The notes under the pieces: generated by a model
The model's database searches: none
Told to the model about the DNA's origin: nothing
Seen by the model: the letters and a program-made list of their open reading frames with translations, nothing else
NCBI GenBank assembly: GCA_964650885.1
Contig: CAZYXG010000002.1
Location: 1 to 64,000, forward strand
DNA from: JAPLFM01 sp964650885
GTDB lineage: Bacteria; Bacteroidota; Ignavibacteria; Kapaibacteriales; UBA2268
DNA: 64,000 nt
Direction of reading: 5' to 3'
Program-made: the position numbers and the translations under genes
Shown here: piece after piece, positions 9,091-17,347 of the stretch
Numbering within the stretch: position 1 is the first letter of the stretch
How the letters are laid out: every line of letters begins with the position of its first letter

Positions 9091-9231
9091 AGAAATTAAT
9101 TCAACATCTATAGATTTAGAACTTAAGAGATTACTTAAATCTTTAAATAGCTCAGAATTTTCATTTCTAATTAAAATTTTACTCCCACCTAAATATTTAT
9201 TCAATAACTTTTGTAAAGTTTGTGATGACAT
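9052..9231 (-). CDS. 59-aa ORF resembling the N-terminus of the adjacent HNH protein
   Basis: ATG at 9229-9231, stop TAG at 9052-9054, starting nine bases after the stop of the HNH gene on the same strand. The protein begins MSSQTLQKLLNKYLGGSKIL and continues with a helical region (NSELFKDLSNLLSSKS). The neighbour begins with LLNTHFGGSK at nearly the same residue numbers, and the following helix also aligns loosely (ELFKDLSNLL against KLHNDLLSII). The last ~13 codons run over the 3' end of the MNT pseudogene, so the original end may differ. It could be a small partner protein, or the remnant of a duplicated copy of the HNH gene. It is not a recognised family. Confidence 0.45.
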   Translation of the reverse strand: MSSQTLQKLLNKYLGGSKILIRNENSELFKDLSNLLSSKSIDVELISSQISHFAKNSFF

Positions 9232-9240
9232 ATTTACCTC

Positions 9241-10914
9241 TTAAACTTCCTGTACAAATGTTTTTTCTTTTTCAAATACTGTTTTAATTATTCGGAAATC
9301 TTTCCAGTCCAGACTTTTCTTGAGGTGTTTATGGTCTAATTGGTTTGAATGGCAATCTATACACAGTACTTTTAAATTTCTTGGCTCATCGTCAAATTTT
9401 CTAAAGTTTTTGTGGTGGGTGTGCAAATATTTCATTTCTTCGGCAGAAGTCGGTCTCCAGCTACATTCTTCGCAAGTGTTGTTTCTCATTTTTTTAATTA
9501 ACTTAGAATATACTTTCCAATCTTCAGAATAAACATTGGGGATATATTCATAATCAAAAACGAAATCCGAAGGTAATAATAAAACTTCCTTATTTTCTTC
9601 AATCTCAAATATTTCTGTGTGTATATATTCATTGAGCAACTTTGCTTCATTGAATTTTATTGGCTCCAGCACTTTATTTCTGCGAAGCTTACTGAAATTG
9701 AAATTATAAATATTCAAACAGTTCTTGCATATATGCAATTCTTGCTCTTCTGTATCTATGATTATTTCATTCTTATCGCTATATAAGCGGTATTTGAAGA
9801 AGTTATCGGAGCGGCTGGAAATGGAATATCTAAACCCCTTGTCCTTGGTTCGCATATCCTGAATTGTCTGGCAATTATAAATATGATAGCGGTGCAAATC
9901 CTCTGTTTTTGTCCCTTTTTGAATAAATCCATCTTGAATATAAACAGCAACTTTATAATATTTACCATCTTCTTCGAACCTCAAAGACTGATCGAATAGA
10001 GTTTCCACTCTATCCAAATTCTGCGACTCAAAGTATTTAGTTGCGTTTTCTAATTCATTTTTGTTGAGTTTAGTGATTCGTTCATAAGCCTCTTCAATGT
10101 GTTTAGTAATTTGAGTATATTGGAATTCAATCTTTTCTTTATCGGATTTCAAATTCGTTATTAATTCATTATAGCTTATTCTTTCTTTACGAAGTTTTTC
10201 CAAATCATTATTGAGTTCAGTGATTTTGGCAGTATAATCCACAATGAGTTGTTTCTTTTCTTCTTTCAGTCGCTCTATACTTGCAAGCTGCAATTCTTTT
10301 TCTTTTTTCAGCTGAGGCACTTGCCTTGCTAAAAACATTTGTTTTTTCATTTCCTTAGTGGTTATATCCACTTCGTCAGAAAGCCGAGAAAGTCTTTGTC
10401 TATAATCTTTGTCTATTCTGTTAAGTTCTTTTTCTAATCTAATATTTTCTTTCTTTTGGATATCTCTTTCTTCGGAAAGCTCTTTTAATTGTGCATCTTT
10501 GGAAAATAAATCTTTCTTAAGTTTAATTATTATTTTGGAGAAAGTATCATTAGATTTTTCCAAATCCATATTTTTTGCAGTAAGTTTTTGTAGTTCTTTC
10601 TGCAAATTATATAAATCTCTAATGCTTCGAAACACTTCATTTAGCTCTTCGTTGTTTGCTTTGAATCTATTCAAATGTAAAAACACTCTCAAGCGAAGTA
10701 TCTCAAAGTCAATACCATAACCATCTCTATTTATGCTATAAATTTTCTCAAATAAATCTTCAAATTCATTTTTAAATTCAGCAAAATATTTTGGCTTGTG
10801 GTCGTTGAAATTAATAATAGATAGCAAATCATTATGCAGTTTTGCAATATCTATTTTTATTATTCTCTTACTACCACCAAAATGGGTATTTAATAATGTT
10901 ATAATATCATTCAT
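9241..10914 (-). CDS. coiled-coil protein with C-terminal HNH endonuclease domain
   Basis: 557 aa. Residues 1-100 form a helical N-terminal domain starting with LLNTHFGGSK. Residues about 102-290 are a long Lys/Glu-rich coiled coil. Residues about 317-402 are a separate conserved-looking domain (YHIYNC...IQDMR...RYSISSR...) ending in HICKNCL (Cys396, Cys399), a possible metal site. The HNH domain at 478-525 has a zinc ribbon CEEC (481-484) and CIDC (518-521), the catalytic core HTHHKN (498-503) and the closing NLKVLCIDCHSNQ. All key residues are present. HNH domains cut DNA or RNA. The architecture and its place beside a toxin-antitoxin remnant suggest a defence or mobile-DNA role, but that is inference. 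It lies 24 bases after the enoyl-CoA hydratase gene. Confidence 0.75.
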   Translation of the reverse strand: MNDIITLLNTHFGGSKRIIKIDIAKLHNDLLSIINFNDHKPKYFAEFKNEFEDLFEKIYSINRDGYGIDFEILRLRVFLHLNRFKANNEELNEVFRSIRDLYNLQKELQKLTAKNMDLEKSNDTFSKIIIKLKKDLFSKDAQLKELSEERDIQKKENIRLEKELNRIDKDYRQRLSRLSDEVDITTKEMKKQMFLARQVPQLKKEKELQLASIERLKEEKKQLIVDYTAKITELNNDLEKLRKERISYNELITNLKSDKEKIEFQYTQITKHIEEAYERITKLNKNELENATKYFESQNLDRVETLFDQSLRFEEDGKYYKVAVYIQDGFIQKGTKTEDLHRYHIYNCQTIQDMRTKDKGFRYSISSRSDNFFKYRLYSDKNEIIIDTEEQELHICKNCLNIYNFNFSKLRRNKVLEPIKFNEAKLLNEYIHTEIFEIEENKEVLLLPSDFVFDYEYIPNVYSEDWKVYSKLIKKMRNNTCEECSWRPTSAEEMKYLHTHHKNFRKFDDEPRNLKVLCIDCHSNQLDHKHLKKSLDWKDFRIIKTVFEKEKTFVQEV

Positions 10915-10938
10915 CTAATTCCAAGTATTCGGTTTGAA

Positions 10939-11700
10939 TTATTTACCTTTAGCTTTAAAAGATTTAATGTAATCTTTTGTGAATTCCGATAGCACCAATC
11001 TTCCACTAATTTCTGCTCTTTCAAATAGCAATTTATCCCAGTTCTCAGTTCCTTCCCAAAGTACTTTTTTCAAATCAGCCATTGCCGCAGGACTATTATT
11101 TGCAAGTTTTGTGGCAAGTTTTTCAAGTGATGCATCAAGTTCTTCAATTGTGAGAAATATATGTGAATAAAGTCCTTTTTGATAGCACCAATCTCCAGCA
11201 TACCAATCAAAATCAATTGACATTTGAGAATATGCCGCTTTGCCTATCTTTCGTTCTACTGCTGGCCCAACAACAAATGGCCCAATGCCAAGTGCTAATT
11301 CAGATAATTTAGCATCTGCCCCAGCAACTGCAAAAGTATAATCGCCAGCTGAAGCCAAGCCAACTCCACCGCCAACTGCTTTGCCATGCACTCTCACAAT
11401 CACAAACTTTGGTGCAGTCCGCATAGCGTTTATTACTTTAGCAAAGCCAGAAAAGAATTTTTTTCCAACTTCAAAATCAGTAATTTCCAGTAATTCATCG
11501 AATGAAGCACCCGCACAAAATGCTCCTTTACCTTCACTTTCCAGAATAATTACATTCGCATCGACAGAATTCCCAGCTTCTTTAATTTTCTCAGCAAGCT
11601 CTTCAAGTATTGCTCCTGGCAATGAATTGCTATTTGGTGTACCAAATTTAATTCTTGCAATTTTATTTTCTATTTTAAGGTTTACAAAGCCTAAACTCAT
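10939..11700 (-). CDS. enoyl-CoA hydratase/isomerase (crotonase) family protein
   Basis: 253 aa from ATG 11700; an in-frame TTG twelve bases upstream is less likely. The crotonase fold is indicated by the oxyanion-hole segments GKGAFCAGASFDEL (about residues 62-75) and VHGKAVGGGVGLASAGDYTFA, and by the acidic region KLSELALGIGPFVVGPAVERKIG. Such enzymes hydrate or isomerise CoA-bound enoyl substrates in fatty-acid or amino-acid degradation. The exact substrate cannot be read from the sequence. The gene precedes the HNH gene on the same strand with a 24-base gap, so the two may share a transcript without sharing a role. Confidence 0.85.
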   Translation of the reverse strand: MSLGFVNLKIENKIARIKFGTPNSNSLPGAILEELAEKIKEAGNSVDANVIILESEGKGAFCAGASFDELLEITDFEVGKKFFSGFAKVINAMRTAPKFVIVRVHGKAVGGGVGLASAGDYTFAVAGADAKLSELALGIGPFVVGPAVERKIGKAAYSQMSIDFDWYAGDWCYQKGLYSHIFLTIEELDASLEKLATKLANNSPAAMADLKKVLWEGTENWDKLLFERAEISGRLVLSEFTKDYIKSFKAKGK

Positions 11701-11788
11701 TTTTCTGTCCAATTTTAATTAATTTTGCATCTAAAACGTTTCCTAAAATAAGTAACATCCGCTAAAAATAATAACAAATACTGAAAAA

Positions 11789-12544
11789 ATGAGACACTAT
11801 ATTGTAGATGCGCATAACTTAATTCATAAAGATATAGAGTTAAAGAAGCTTTTGCCAAATAAGTTGGAGTTGGCTCGCATAAAATTTCTTGAATTAATCA
11901 ATTCGTTTGCTAATCGCTATCCAAAATTTAAAATCTCAGTTGTCTATGATGGGGTGTTAAAAGAAGTATATTCAGAGAAAACAAATGTATATATCTATGA
12001 AGCTGGACCTTACCAAAAAGCTGATGATATTATCAAAAAGTTTATTCGTGAGGAGCATAAAACAAAAAACTGCACAATAGCAAGTTCAGATTTAGAAATT
12101 ATTGATTATGCAAGATTGCATTTATGTAACTATATCAGTGCTGAAAATTTTCTATATGAACTGAAATTCGCAAAAGCTGGTAAAGTGGGTAGAAGAGATA
12201 TTGATGGAGTGAAACCAGTTAATTTATCAGAATTGGGAAAAACTGAATCTGAATCATTCCTAGCTTTTTTTGAAGATAACCCATTAGATGAGAATTTAAA
12301 TCCGAGTCCAAAGGAAATAAAACCCAAGAAGAAAGTGAAATACGTTGCCAAAGCAGAGCCACCTGTGGATTTGGACACAGTTGATTTAATTAATTATTTC
12401 AAAACAGGCGAATTAAATAAAGAAACTGAGAAAAGATTGAAGGATACCAAGAAAACTGAAACAGTAGATTTAAAGAAAATCAATAAAAATGCTTACGATG
12501 TGGACGATAGCGAATTATTAGCGGCATTTTTAAGCCCAGATTAA
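11789..12544 (+). CDS. NYN/PIN-like ribonuclease (YacP/Rae1 type) with C-terminal tail
   Basis: 251 aa. Residues 1-125 match the YacP-type NYN domain: the first acidic motif YIVDAHNLIH, then VVYDGV, KADDIIKKFI and the third acidic cluster IASSDLEIIDYA, together forming the metal-binding site. The Bacillus member Rae1 cleaves mRNA at the ribosome; a similar role here is by family only. Residues about 130-251 are a low-complexity, charged extension (PKEIKPKKKVK..., DTVDLINYFKTGEL) not typical of Rae1. That extension may bind RNA or a partner. Its TAA overlaps the convergent TAA of the EamA gene by four bases (12541-12544). Confidence 0.75.
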   Translation: MRHYIVDAHNLIHKDIELKKLLPNKLELARIKFLELINSFANRYPKFKISVVYDGVLKEVYSEKTNVYIYEAGPYQKADDIIKKFIREEHKTKNCTIASSDLEIIDYARLHLCNYISAENFLYELKFAKAGKVGRRDIDGVKPVNLSELGKTESESFLAFFEDNPLDENLNPSPKEIKPKKKVKYVAKAEPPVDLDTVDLINYFKTGELNKETEKRLKDTKKTETVDLKKINKNAYDVDDSELLAAFLSPD

Positions 12545-13395
12545 CCACGCTGAGTTATCACTACTCCAGTAATAATAATAGCTCCACCGATTGCTAACTG
12601 CCAGCTAATCAGTGAATTTAAAAAGAAATAACCCATTATAGCTGTAAGAATTGGCTGTAAGTTATTAAAAATAGATACTTTGCTTGCGTCAGTTTTGGAA
12701 AGTGCATAGTACCATAAAGCATAGCCAACGCCACTAGTTATTGCACCCAAATAGAAGATTTGAAACCAATTGAAATTTGTAAATTTATCAATTTCTATAT
12801 GGTAGGGAAGAAAATAATAAATTGGAATATACAAAGCGAAACCTATAAACATAGTTAAAGCTGTGGTATAGATGGGCCCATATTTATTGGTACATTCTTT
12901 ACCTATAATCGTATATAATGCCCAAGATAAGCTTGCCAAAAGAGCCAAAATATCGCCTATCAAACCACCTTCGCTCAAAGAAAATTTTTCTGATAAAACT
13001 AATAATGTTCCTCCGATAGCTATGAAAATACCAGCAGTTTTTAAAAAAGTAGATTTCTCATTATGAAACAAAATTGATATTATCAATACAAAAAGGGGAG
13101 TTAGAGCATAAGCTAAAGCCACGTGTGGGGCTGTGGTCATTTCCATGCTTTTCAGAAATAAAAACTGATTTATTGGGATATTGATAAACCCTAGTAATAT
13201 CAATACTGTCCAATCTTTTCTCTCTATTTTAGGCAACCCTTTTCTGCGAATCAAATACCACAAACCAAATACTATAGTCACTGTAAGTCCACGAAAGAAA
13301 AGTACAGTCGGAGGTGCAATTGTTTGAGTGATTGATTTTGCAATAATGTGAGTGCCAGAAGCAATTAATTGCTGGAGAAGTATGATTAAATACAT
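12541..13395 (-). CDS. EamA/DMT-superfamily transporter
   Basis: 284 aa with about ten hydrophobic segments in two repeated halves, the layout of the drug/metabolite transporter superfamily. Typical pieces are PPTVLFFRGLTVTIVFGLWYL in the first half and LGAITSGVGYALWYYAL in the second. It is an inner-membrane permease or exporter. The substrate is not predictable; related proteins move amino acids, nucleotides or sugars. It starts directly after the glycosyltransferase stop on the same strand (no gap), so the two are co-transcribed. Confidence 0.85.
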   Translation of the reverse strand: MYLIILLQQLIASGTHIIAKSITQTIAPPTVLFFRGLTVTIVFGLWYLIRRKGLPKIERKDWTVLILLGFINIPINQFLFLKSMEMTTAPHVALAYALTPLFVLIISILFHNEKSTFLKTAGIFIAIGGTLLVLSEKFSLSEGGLIGDILALLASLSWALYTIIGKECTNKYGPIYTTALTMFIGFALYIPIYYFLPYHIEIDKFTNFNWFQIFYLGAITSGVGYALWYYALSKTDASKVSIFNNLQPILTAIMGYFFLNSLISWQLAIGGAIIITGVVITQRG

Positions 13396-14514
13396 TTATT
13401 TTTTTATTTTTTGCTGATTTAGAATATTCAAAATTATATCTTTTTGAGATTCGTAGCAGTTAATTTTTGCAGAAACAAGTGCATTTTCTTTAAATTTAGA
13501 AAAGTTATTGTCGAAGACATCTTCAATTTCTTTTGCTAAAAGTTTTGATTGTGGAAATGAATCTATTGTAACTCCAATATTAAACTTATTGATTACTTCA
13601 GAAAGCGATGCTAAGTTTGTAGCTAAAACTGGAAGTCCAGCCATTGCGTATTCGAATAATTTATTAGGTAAAGCCATTTCGTAAGACATACTTATTGGTT
13701 GGAACAAACACAAACCTAAATTGGCAGAACAAGTATATTCGTGTAAGTCGTTATAATCTAAATATCCTGTAAAAAAAACTCTTTGCTCTAACTTCAAAGA
13801 CTTAACCAACTCTTGATAGTGGCGATATTCAGGACCTTCTCCAATTATGCAAAGTACGTAATCGCTTGGCAAAAAAGGCATTGCAGAAATAGATTCTTCC
13901 AAACCACGACCCTTATGCAGTACTCCTTGATAAAGCAATATTCTTGCACTTTCGGGAAGTCCAAACCTAACACTAATAATTCTACTTTTCTTATATTCTC
14001 GGAATGGAGGAAAGTTATAAAGTTCAGTAAAGTTTGAATTTGAAGAAAAGTTACTGTATAGGTATTCGGTATCCAATTTACCACTTGTATAAACCAAGTC
14101 GCAAGTTTGAATATATTTTTTCTCAATTGATGAAATTAAAAATTGGCGTAGTGGCTTAGTAGTCAGAGAGCCAAGTTTGGAATAAATTTCTCGTGAGTCA
14201 TAAATTAAAATTGATTTTCCATTTGCCATTTTTGAAGCAGCAGGCAATGAATATAAATCTGAAGCAATAACAATATCGAACTGATTTGCTAAATCAAAAT
14301 CATAAATTGCTTTCGTGAATAATAACCATCTAAGCCAAGAGTTTTTCTGATTTGCCAAATCAATAAATCTCTCTTGGATTCTCGATTGCTTATTACTAAT
14401 TGATATTGTGATTAATTCAAATTCCGAAAACGAACGAATCATATTGACCAAATTCGCACTGCGAGCGTCATAAGCCAAATCGGAAAATGAAATCAGACAA
14501 ACTTTCTTCGCCAT
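13396..14514 (-). CDS. glycosyltransferase family 4-like
   Basis: 372 aa, GT-B fold. The N-terminal half has the acceptor-side start (VCLISFSDLAYDARSANLVNMI). The C-terminal half has the nucleotide-sugar region: RILLYQGVLHKGRGLEESI, IIGEGPEY and the donor-site segment ALPNKLFEYAMAGLPVLATN followed by SLSEVI, equivalent to the EX7E element. It transfers a sugar from an activated donor, probably to a surface glycan or lipid. No polysaccharide cluster surrounds it, so the product is unknown. It sits one base after the upstream secreted beta-propeller gene and abuts the EamA gene, giving a three-gene leftward operon. Confidence 0.85.
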   Translation of the reverse strand: MAKKVCLISFSDLAYDARSANLVNMIRSFSEFELITISISNKQSRIQERFIDLANQKNSWLRWLLFTKAIYDFDLANQFDIVIASDLYSLPAASKMANGKSILIYDSREIYSKLGSLTTKPLRQFLISSIEKKYIQTCDLVYTSGKLDTEYLYSNFSSNSNFTELYNFPPFREYKKSRIISVRFGLPESARILLYQGVLHKGRGLEESISAMPFLPSDYVLCIIGEGPEYRHYQELVKSLKLEQRVFFTGYLDYNDLHEYTCSANLGLCLFQPISMSYEMALPNKLFEYAMAGLPVLATNLASLSEVINKFNIGVTIDSFPQSKLLAKEIEDVFDNNFSKFKENALVSAKINCYESQKDIILNILNQQKIKK

Positions 14515-14515
14515 T

Positions 14516-16876
14516 CTATTTAACTACAACCACTGGAATAATATTGCTTTCCAAGTCGGATTCAATATGCATATAGTAAATATCAGTTCCCAAATTCTCA
14601 ATAAAGCATTCCCCAAAATATGTTTTGAGTTCACCTTCATTTTCAGAATTGATTAAATCAATTTCCAAATCTTTGATTTTGTTACCCATTGCACCATATA
14701 GAGCAACTTTTGGTTTACTTTCTAGAGAGTAAGTCATTAAGCTAAAGTTGAATTGACCTTTATTTGGATTTGGGCTTATTTCAGAATAGCGAATGAAAGG
14801 AGTTTTCCCTAAGCTAATAATCTCCAGACTCCAAGGCACTTCGCATCGAGATTTTCCTAATGTTTTTGCACCTTTGGTTAATACTTTCATATTCAAACTA
14901 TGCAAAGAACAATTATCTTCAAGTAAAAGTGTATCGTAATCCAACCCAAGCTTTATTGGAGAGAAGCAAATTTCCACATTTAGAGAATCCATTGGAGGAA
15001 TAGTAAAAGGAAATTTACTCTTAGGCATAGTAAATCCAACATTTCTTGCCAAATATAAATTATTAATTGTATATGGTTTACTACTAATATTTCTCATTTT
15101 GAAAGTCTTGCAGCTGCTCTCATAGTTAAATAAAGTATCAAAGTTTAAGGTATTATCAGTATCAAGCATGCTAATATCAAAAACATTGGAATCTATTCTA
15201 AATTCAACAAACAAAGTATCTGAATATTTACTACAACCAAATTGATTAGTTGCTTTAAAGAAATACTTACCGTCTTTATTAATAGCTTTGTTTCTTCCTT
15301 CTCCAAGTGTTTCTCCACTAGTTTGGTTAAACCATTCTATTTTTGCAAAGTCACTATTTGCATTCAATATTATATCTTTTCCAAAGCAAGGAATATCTGG
15401 AATTCCATCAATTTTCGGGTCAGGTAGCGGATTGAATGTAATTGAATAAGTGCTAGAATTTGTACAGCCATTAATTCCAATTACATTGAGTACGTAATTT
15501 CCAGATTTAGTAACTTGTATAGAGCGAGTTGTATCGCCTGTATTCCAAAGCAGCTTAGCATTATTAGCAATACTATATATAGTAACAGTATCTCCATCGC
15601 AAGGAGGGGTTTTGGGATCTACCCCAAAAGTTATATCTGGTTTTGGTAACTTAGTAACAACATATTTTTTAATATCAGTAATATCGCAAACATTTTTGGA
15701 ATCATTACTGCTATATGAGTAAAACTCGCCGCTATCATTAACTTTAATTTCAGATTCATAACCACAAAACGAAAAACGTACATTATTTTGAGTACTATCT
15801 GGTTTTAAAGTTGCAACTTCACCTTCGCAAATAAACACAGAATCAATAGTAATATTTGGCTGCCTAATAGAATTTGTTAATTGATATACTTTAGTTCCAA
15901 CTACGATTCCAGTAGTATCATTTGGAAATGACAAGTCGTCTAAATCAGCATTCTCAATACCGCAATTCAATAAAGTCCATGATTTCCCTGCATCGCAAGT
16001 GTAATAAACTGAATTGCCAAAGCCAGCAGCCCACCCAGTTGTAGGGGAAGTTAAATATGTACCAAACATAGCCTTACCAGTAAAAAAATCTCTCCAAGTT
16101 TTACCAAAATCTGTAGAAATTCTAATTCCACCAGAGTTATCTGTAGAACCCGTACATCCAGTTGCATAAGGAACTAATATTGTGTTTTTGTTTGAAGCTA
16201 ATTCTTCTTGCCAATCGCTTGCCCCACTTTGTGTCTTAGAAACAGGTGCCCAATCTCCGAAACCACTTTTGCTTGCCCAAAGCCAACCACTTCCAATTGC
16301 TATAGCATTGCCTAATGGATTAGGATAAATTAGAACATCTGACATTTTAGATTCTGGGAAATCTGTCAATTGTCTTTGCCAACTCAAGCCACCATTAGTA
16401 GTTCTATAAAATTCTTGAAAAGAACCGCAACCTCCGCCAATAACCATTCCATTATTTTCATCGGTGAAATAATTTCCCCATATTTCACTAGATTTATTTG
16501 GTGCAATGTCCGACCAAGTTTCACCACCATCATCACTTCTAAAAATTTTGCCTGCCCCAGAGGCATATCCTACTTTTTCACTTACAAATGTAATTGATTC
16601 TAATTGGTAAATACCATTTCTTTCTACAACACTACCTTTCCAAGTTAAACCACCATCGGTTGATCTTAAAATTCTACTTTTATGCCCACATATCCACACA
16701 TAATTTGGATTCGATTTTAAATACCAAACATCCAAATATGCTTCTCCACCTCCTGAAGGTGCAAATCCATTAGGGTAATTTATTTCCACCCACTTAGGAA
16801 ACCATTGAGATTTCAATAGGTTAGAGTTGGAAATAAGAAAAAGTAAAGTTAAAATAAGCGTTATGTTTCTTTTCAT
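14516..16876 (-). CDS. secreted YCF48-type beta-propeller protein with T9SS sorting domain
   Basis: 786 aa from ATG 16876 (ATG 16885 and TTG 16912 are in frame). A signal peptide covers residues 1-24 (MKRNITLILTLLFLISNSNL...). Residues about 30-330 contain repeated YCF48/BNR-like blades of the form RSTDGGLTWKGS, RSDDGGETWSD, RTTNGGLSWQRQ and ISTDFGKTWRDF. Ig/PKD-like segments with paired cysteines follow at about 335-560, then a choice-of-anchor-like region. The last ~80 residues are a type A T9SS sorting domain (ISPNPNKGQFNFSL... to VVVVK). It is therefore exported through the Sec and T9SS pathways and displayed or released. Function is unknown. It heads the operon with the glycosyltransferase and EamA genes. 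Confidence 0.8.
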   Translation of the reverse strand: MKRNITLILTLLFLISNSNLLKSQWFPKWVEINYPNGFAPSGGGEAYLDVWYLKSNPNYVWICGHKSRILRSTDGGLTWKGSVVERNGIYQLESITFVSEKVGYASGAGKIFRSDDGGETWSDIAPNKSSEIWGNYFTDENNGMVIGGGCGSFQEFYRTTNGGLSWQRQLTDFPESKMSDVLIYPNPLGNAIAIGSGWLWASKSGFGDWAPVSKTQSGASDWQEELASNKNTILVPYATGCTGSTDNSGGIRISTDFGKTWRDFFTGKAMFGTYLTSPTTGWAAGFGNSVYYTCDAGKSWTLLNCGIENADLDDLSFPNDTTGIVVGTKVYQLTNSIRQPNITIDSVFICEGEVATLKPDSTQNNVRFSFCGYESEIKVNDSGEFYSYSSNDSKNVCDITDIKKYVVTKLPKPDITFGVDPKTPPCDGDTVTIYSIANNAKLLWNTGDTTRSIQVTKSGNYVLNVIGINGCTNSSTYSITFNPLPDPKIDGIPDIPCFGKDIILNANSDFAKIEWFNQTSGETLGEGRNKAINKDGKYFFKATNQFGCSKYSDTLFVEFRIDSNVFDISMLDTDNTLNFDTLFNYESSCKTFKMRNISSKPYTINNLYLARNVGFTMPKSKFPFTIPPMDSLNVEICFSPIKLGLDYDTLLLEDNCSLHSLNMKVLTKGAKTLGKSRCEVPWSLEIISLGKTPFIRYSEISPNPNKGQFNFSLMTYSLESKPKVALYGAMGNKIKDLEIDLINSENEGELKTYFGECFIENLGTDIYYMHIESDLESNIIPVVVVK

Positions 16877-17347
16877 AGTGTTCATAATTATCAGTAGTGG
16901 TGCGGTTTGCAAGTTAGTAATCTTTAGTCAAAAGTAATACTCTGTGTTAATAACTCACAAAATGTTGACTCCTCAGACTAAAATCAAAAAATTAACTAAA
17001 AATTAATAAAAAAAATTCTAAGTATAGTGATATATACAAGTTCTATTCGTAATTTGATTGTTGATAAAGTTACATTTCTTTATATAAGTTTACGAAAATA
17101 AGCAATTTAGAATTACTTTCTTAACAAACAAATTAACTATTACATAGTTGAATTGTAAGTATTAAATAAATATACAGCTTATAATTTCCAAGAAAAAAAT
17201 TTTCAAGTTGAAAAATAAATAATTTTGCAAATTCAAAAAAATGTTTCATTTTCGCTGATTAATAATTTTCAACATTCAAATTTTTGTTAAGAACTATTAC
17301 CAATAAACGTTAATAAACGAATTTTGTTACTAATTTAGGTTCCCCCA
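16877..17347. other. 471-base AT-rich gap upstream of dnaA; dnaA promoter and possible oriC
   Basis: This is the longest gene-free stretch in the window, very AT-rich, lying between the divergent propeller gene and dnaA. It holds TTTTCAACA at 17266-17274, one mismatch from the DnaA-box form TTTTCCACA. It also holds a 7-bp inverted repeat TTTTCAA-G-TTGAAAA (17200-17214), and TAATTTTG at 17220-17227, which fits the Bacteroidota -7 element TAnnTTTG. No perfect DnaA box was found. An origin here is only a possibility from its position beside dnaA. Confidence 0.3.

Noticed and set aside
17266..17274. TTTTCAACA as a definite DnaA box
   Set aside because: It has a mismatch at a core position and no cluster of further boxes is visible, so it is only mentioned as a possibility.
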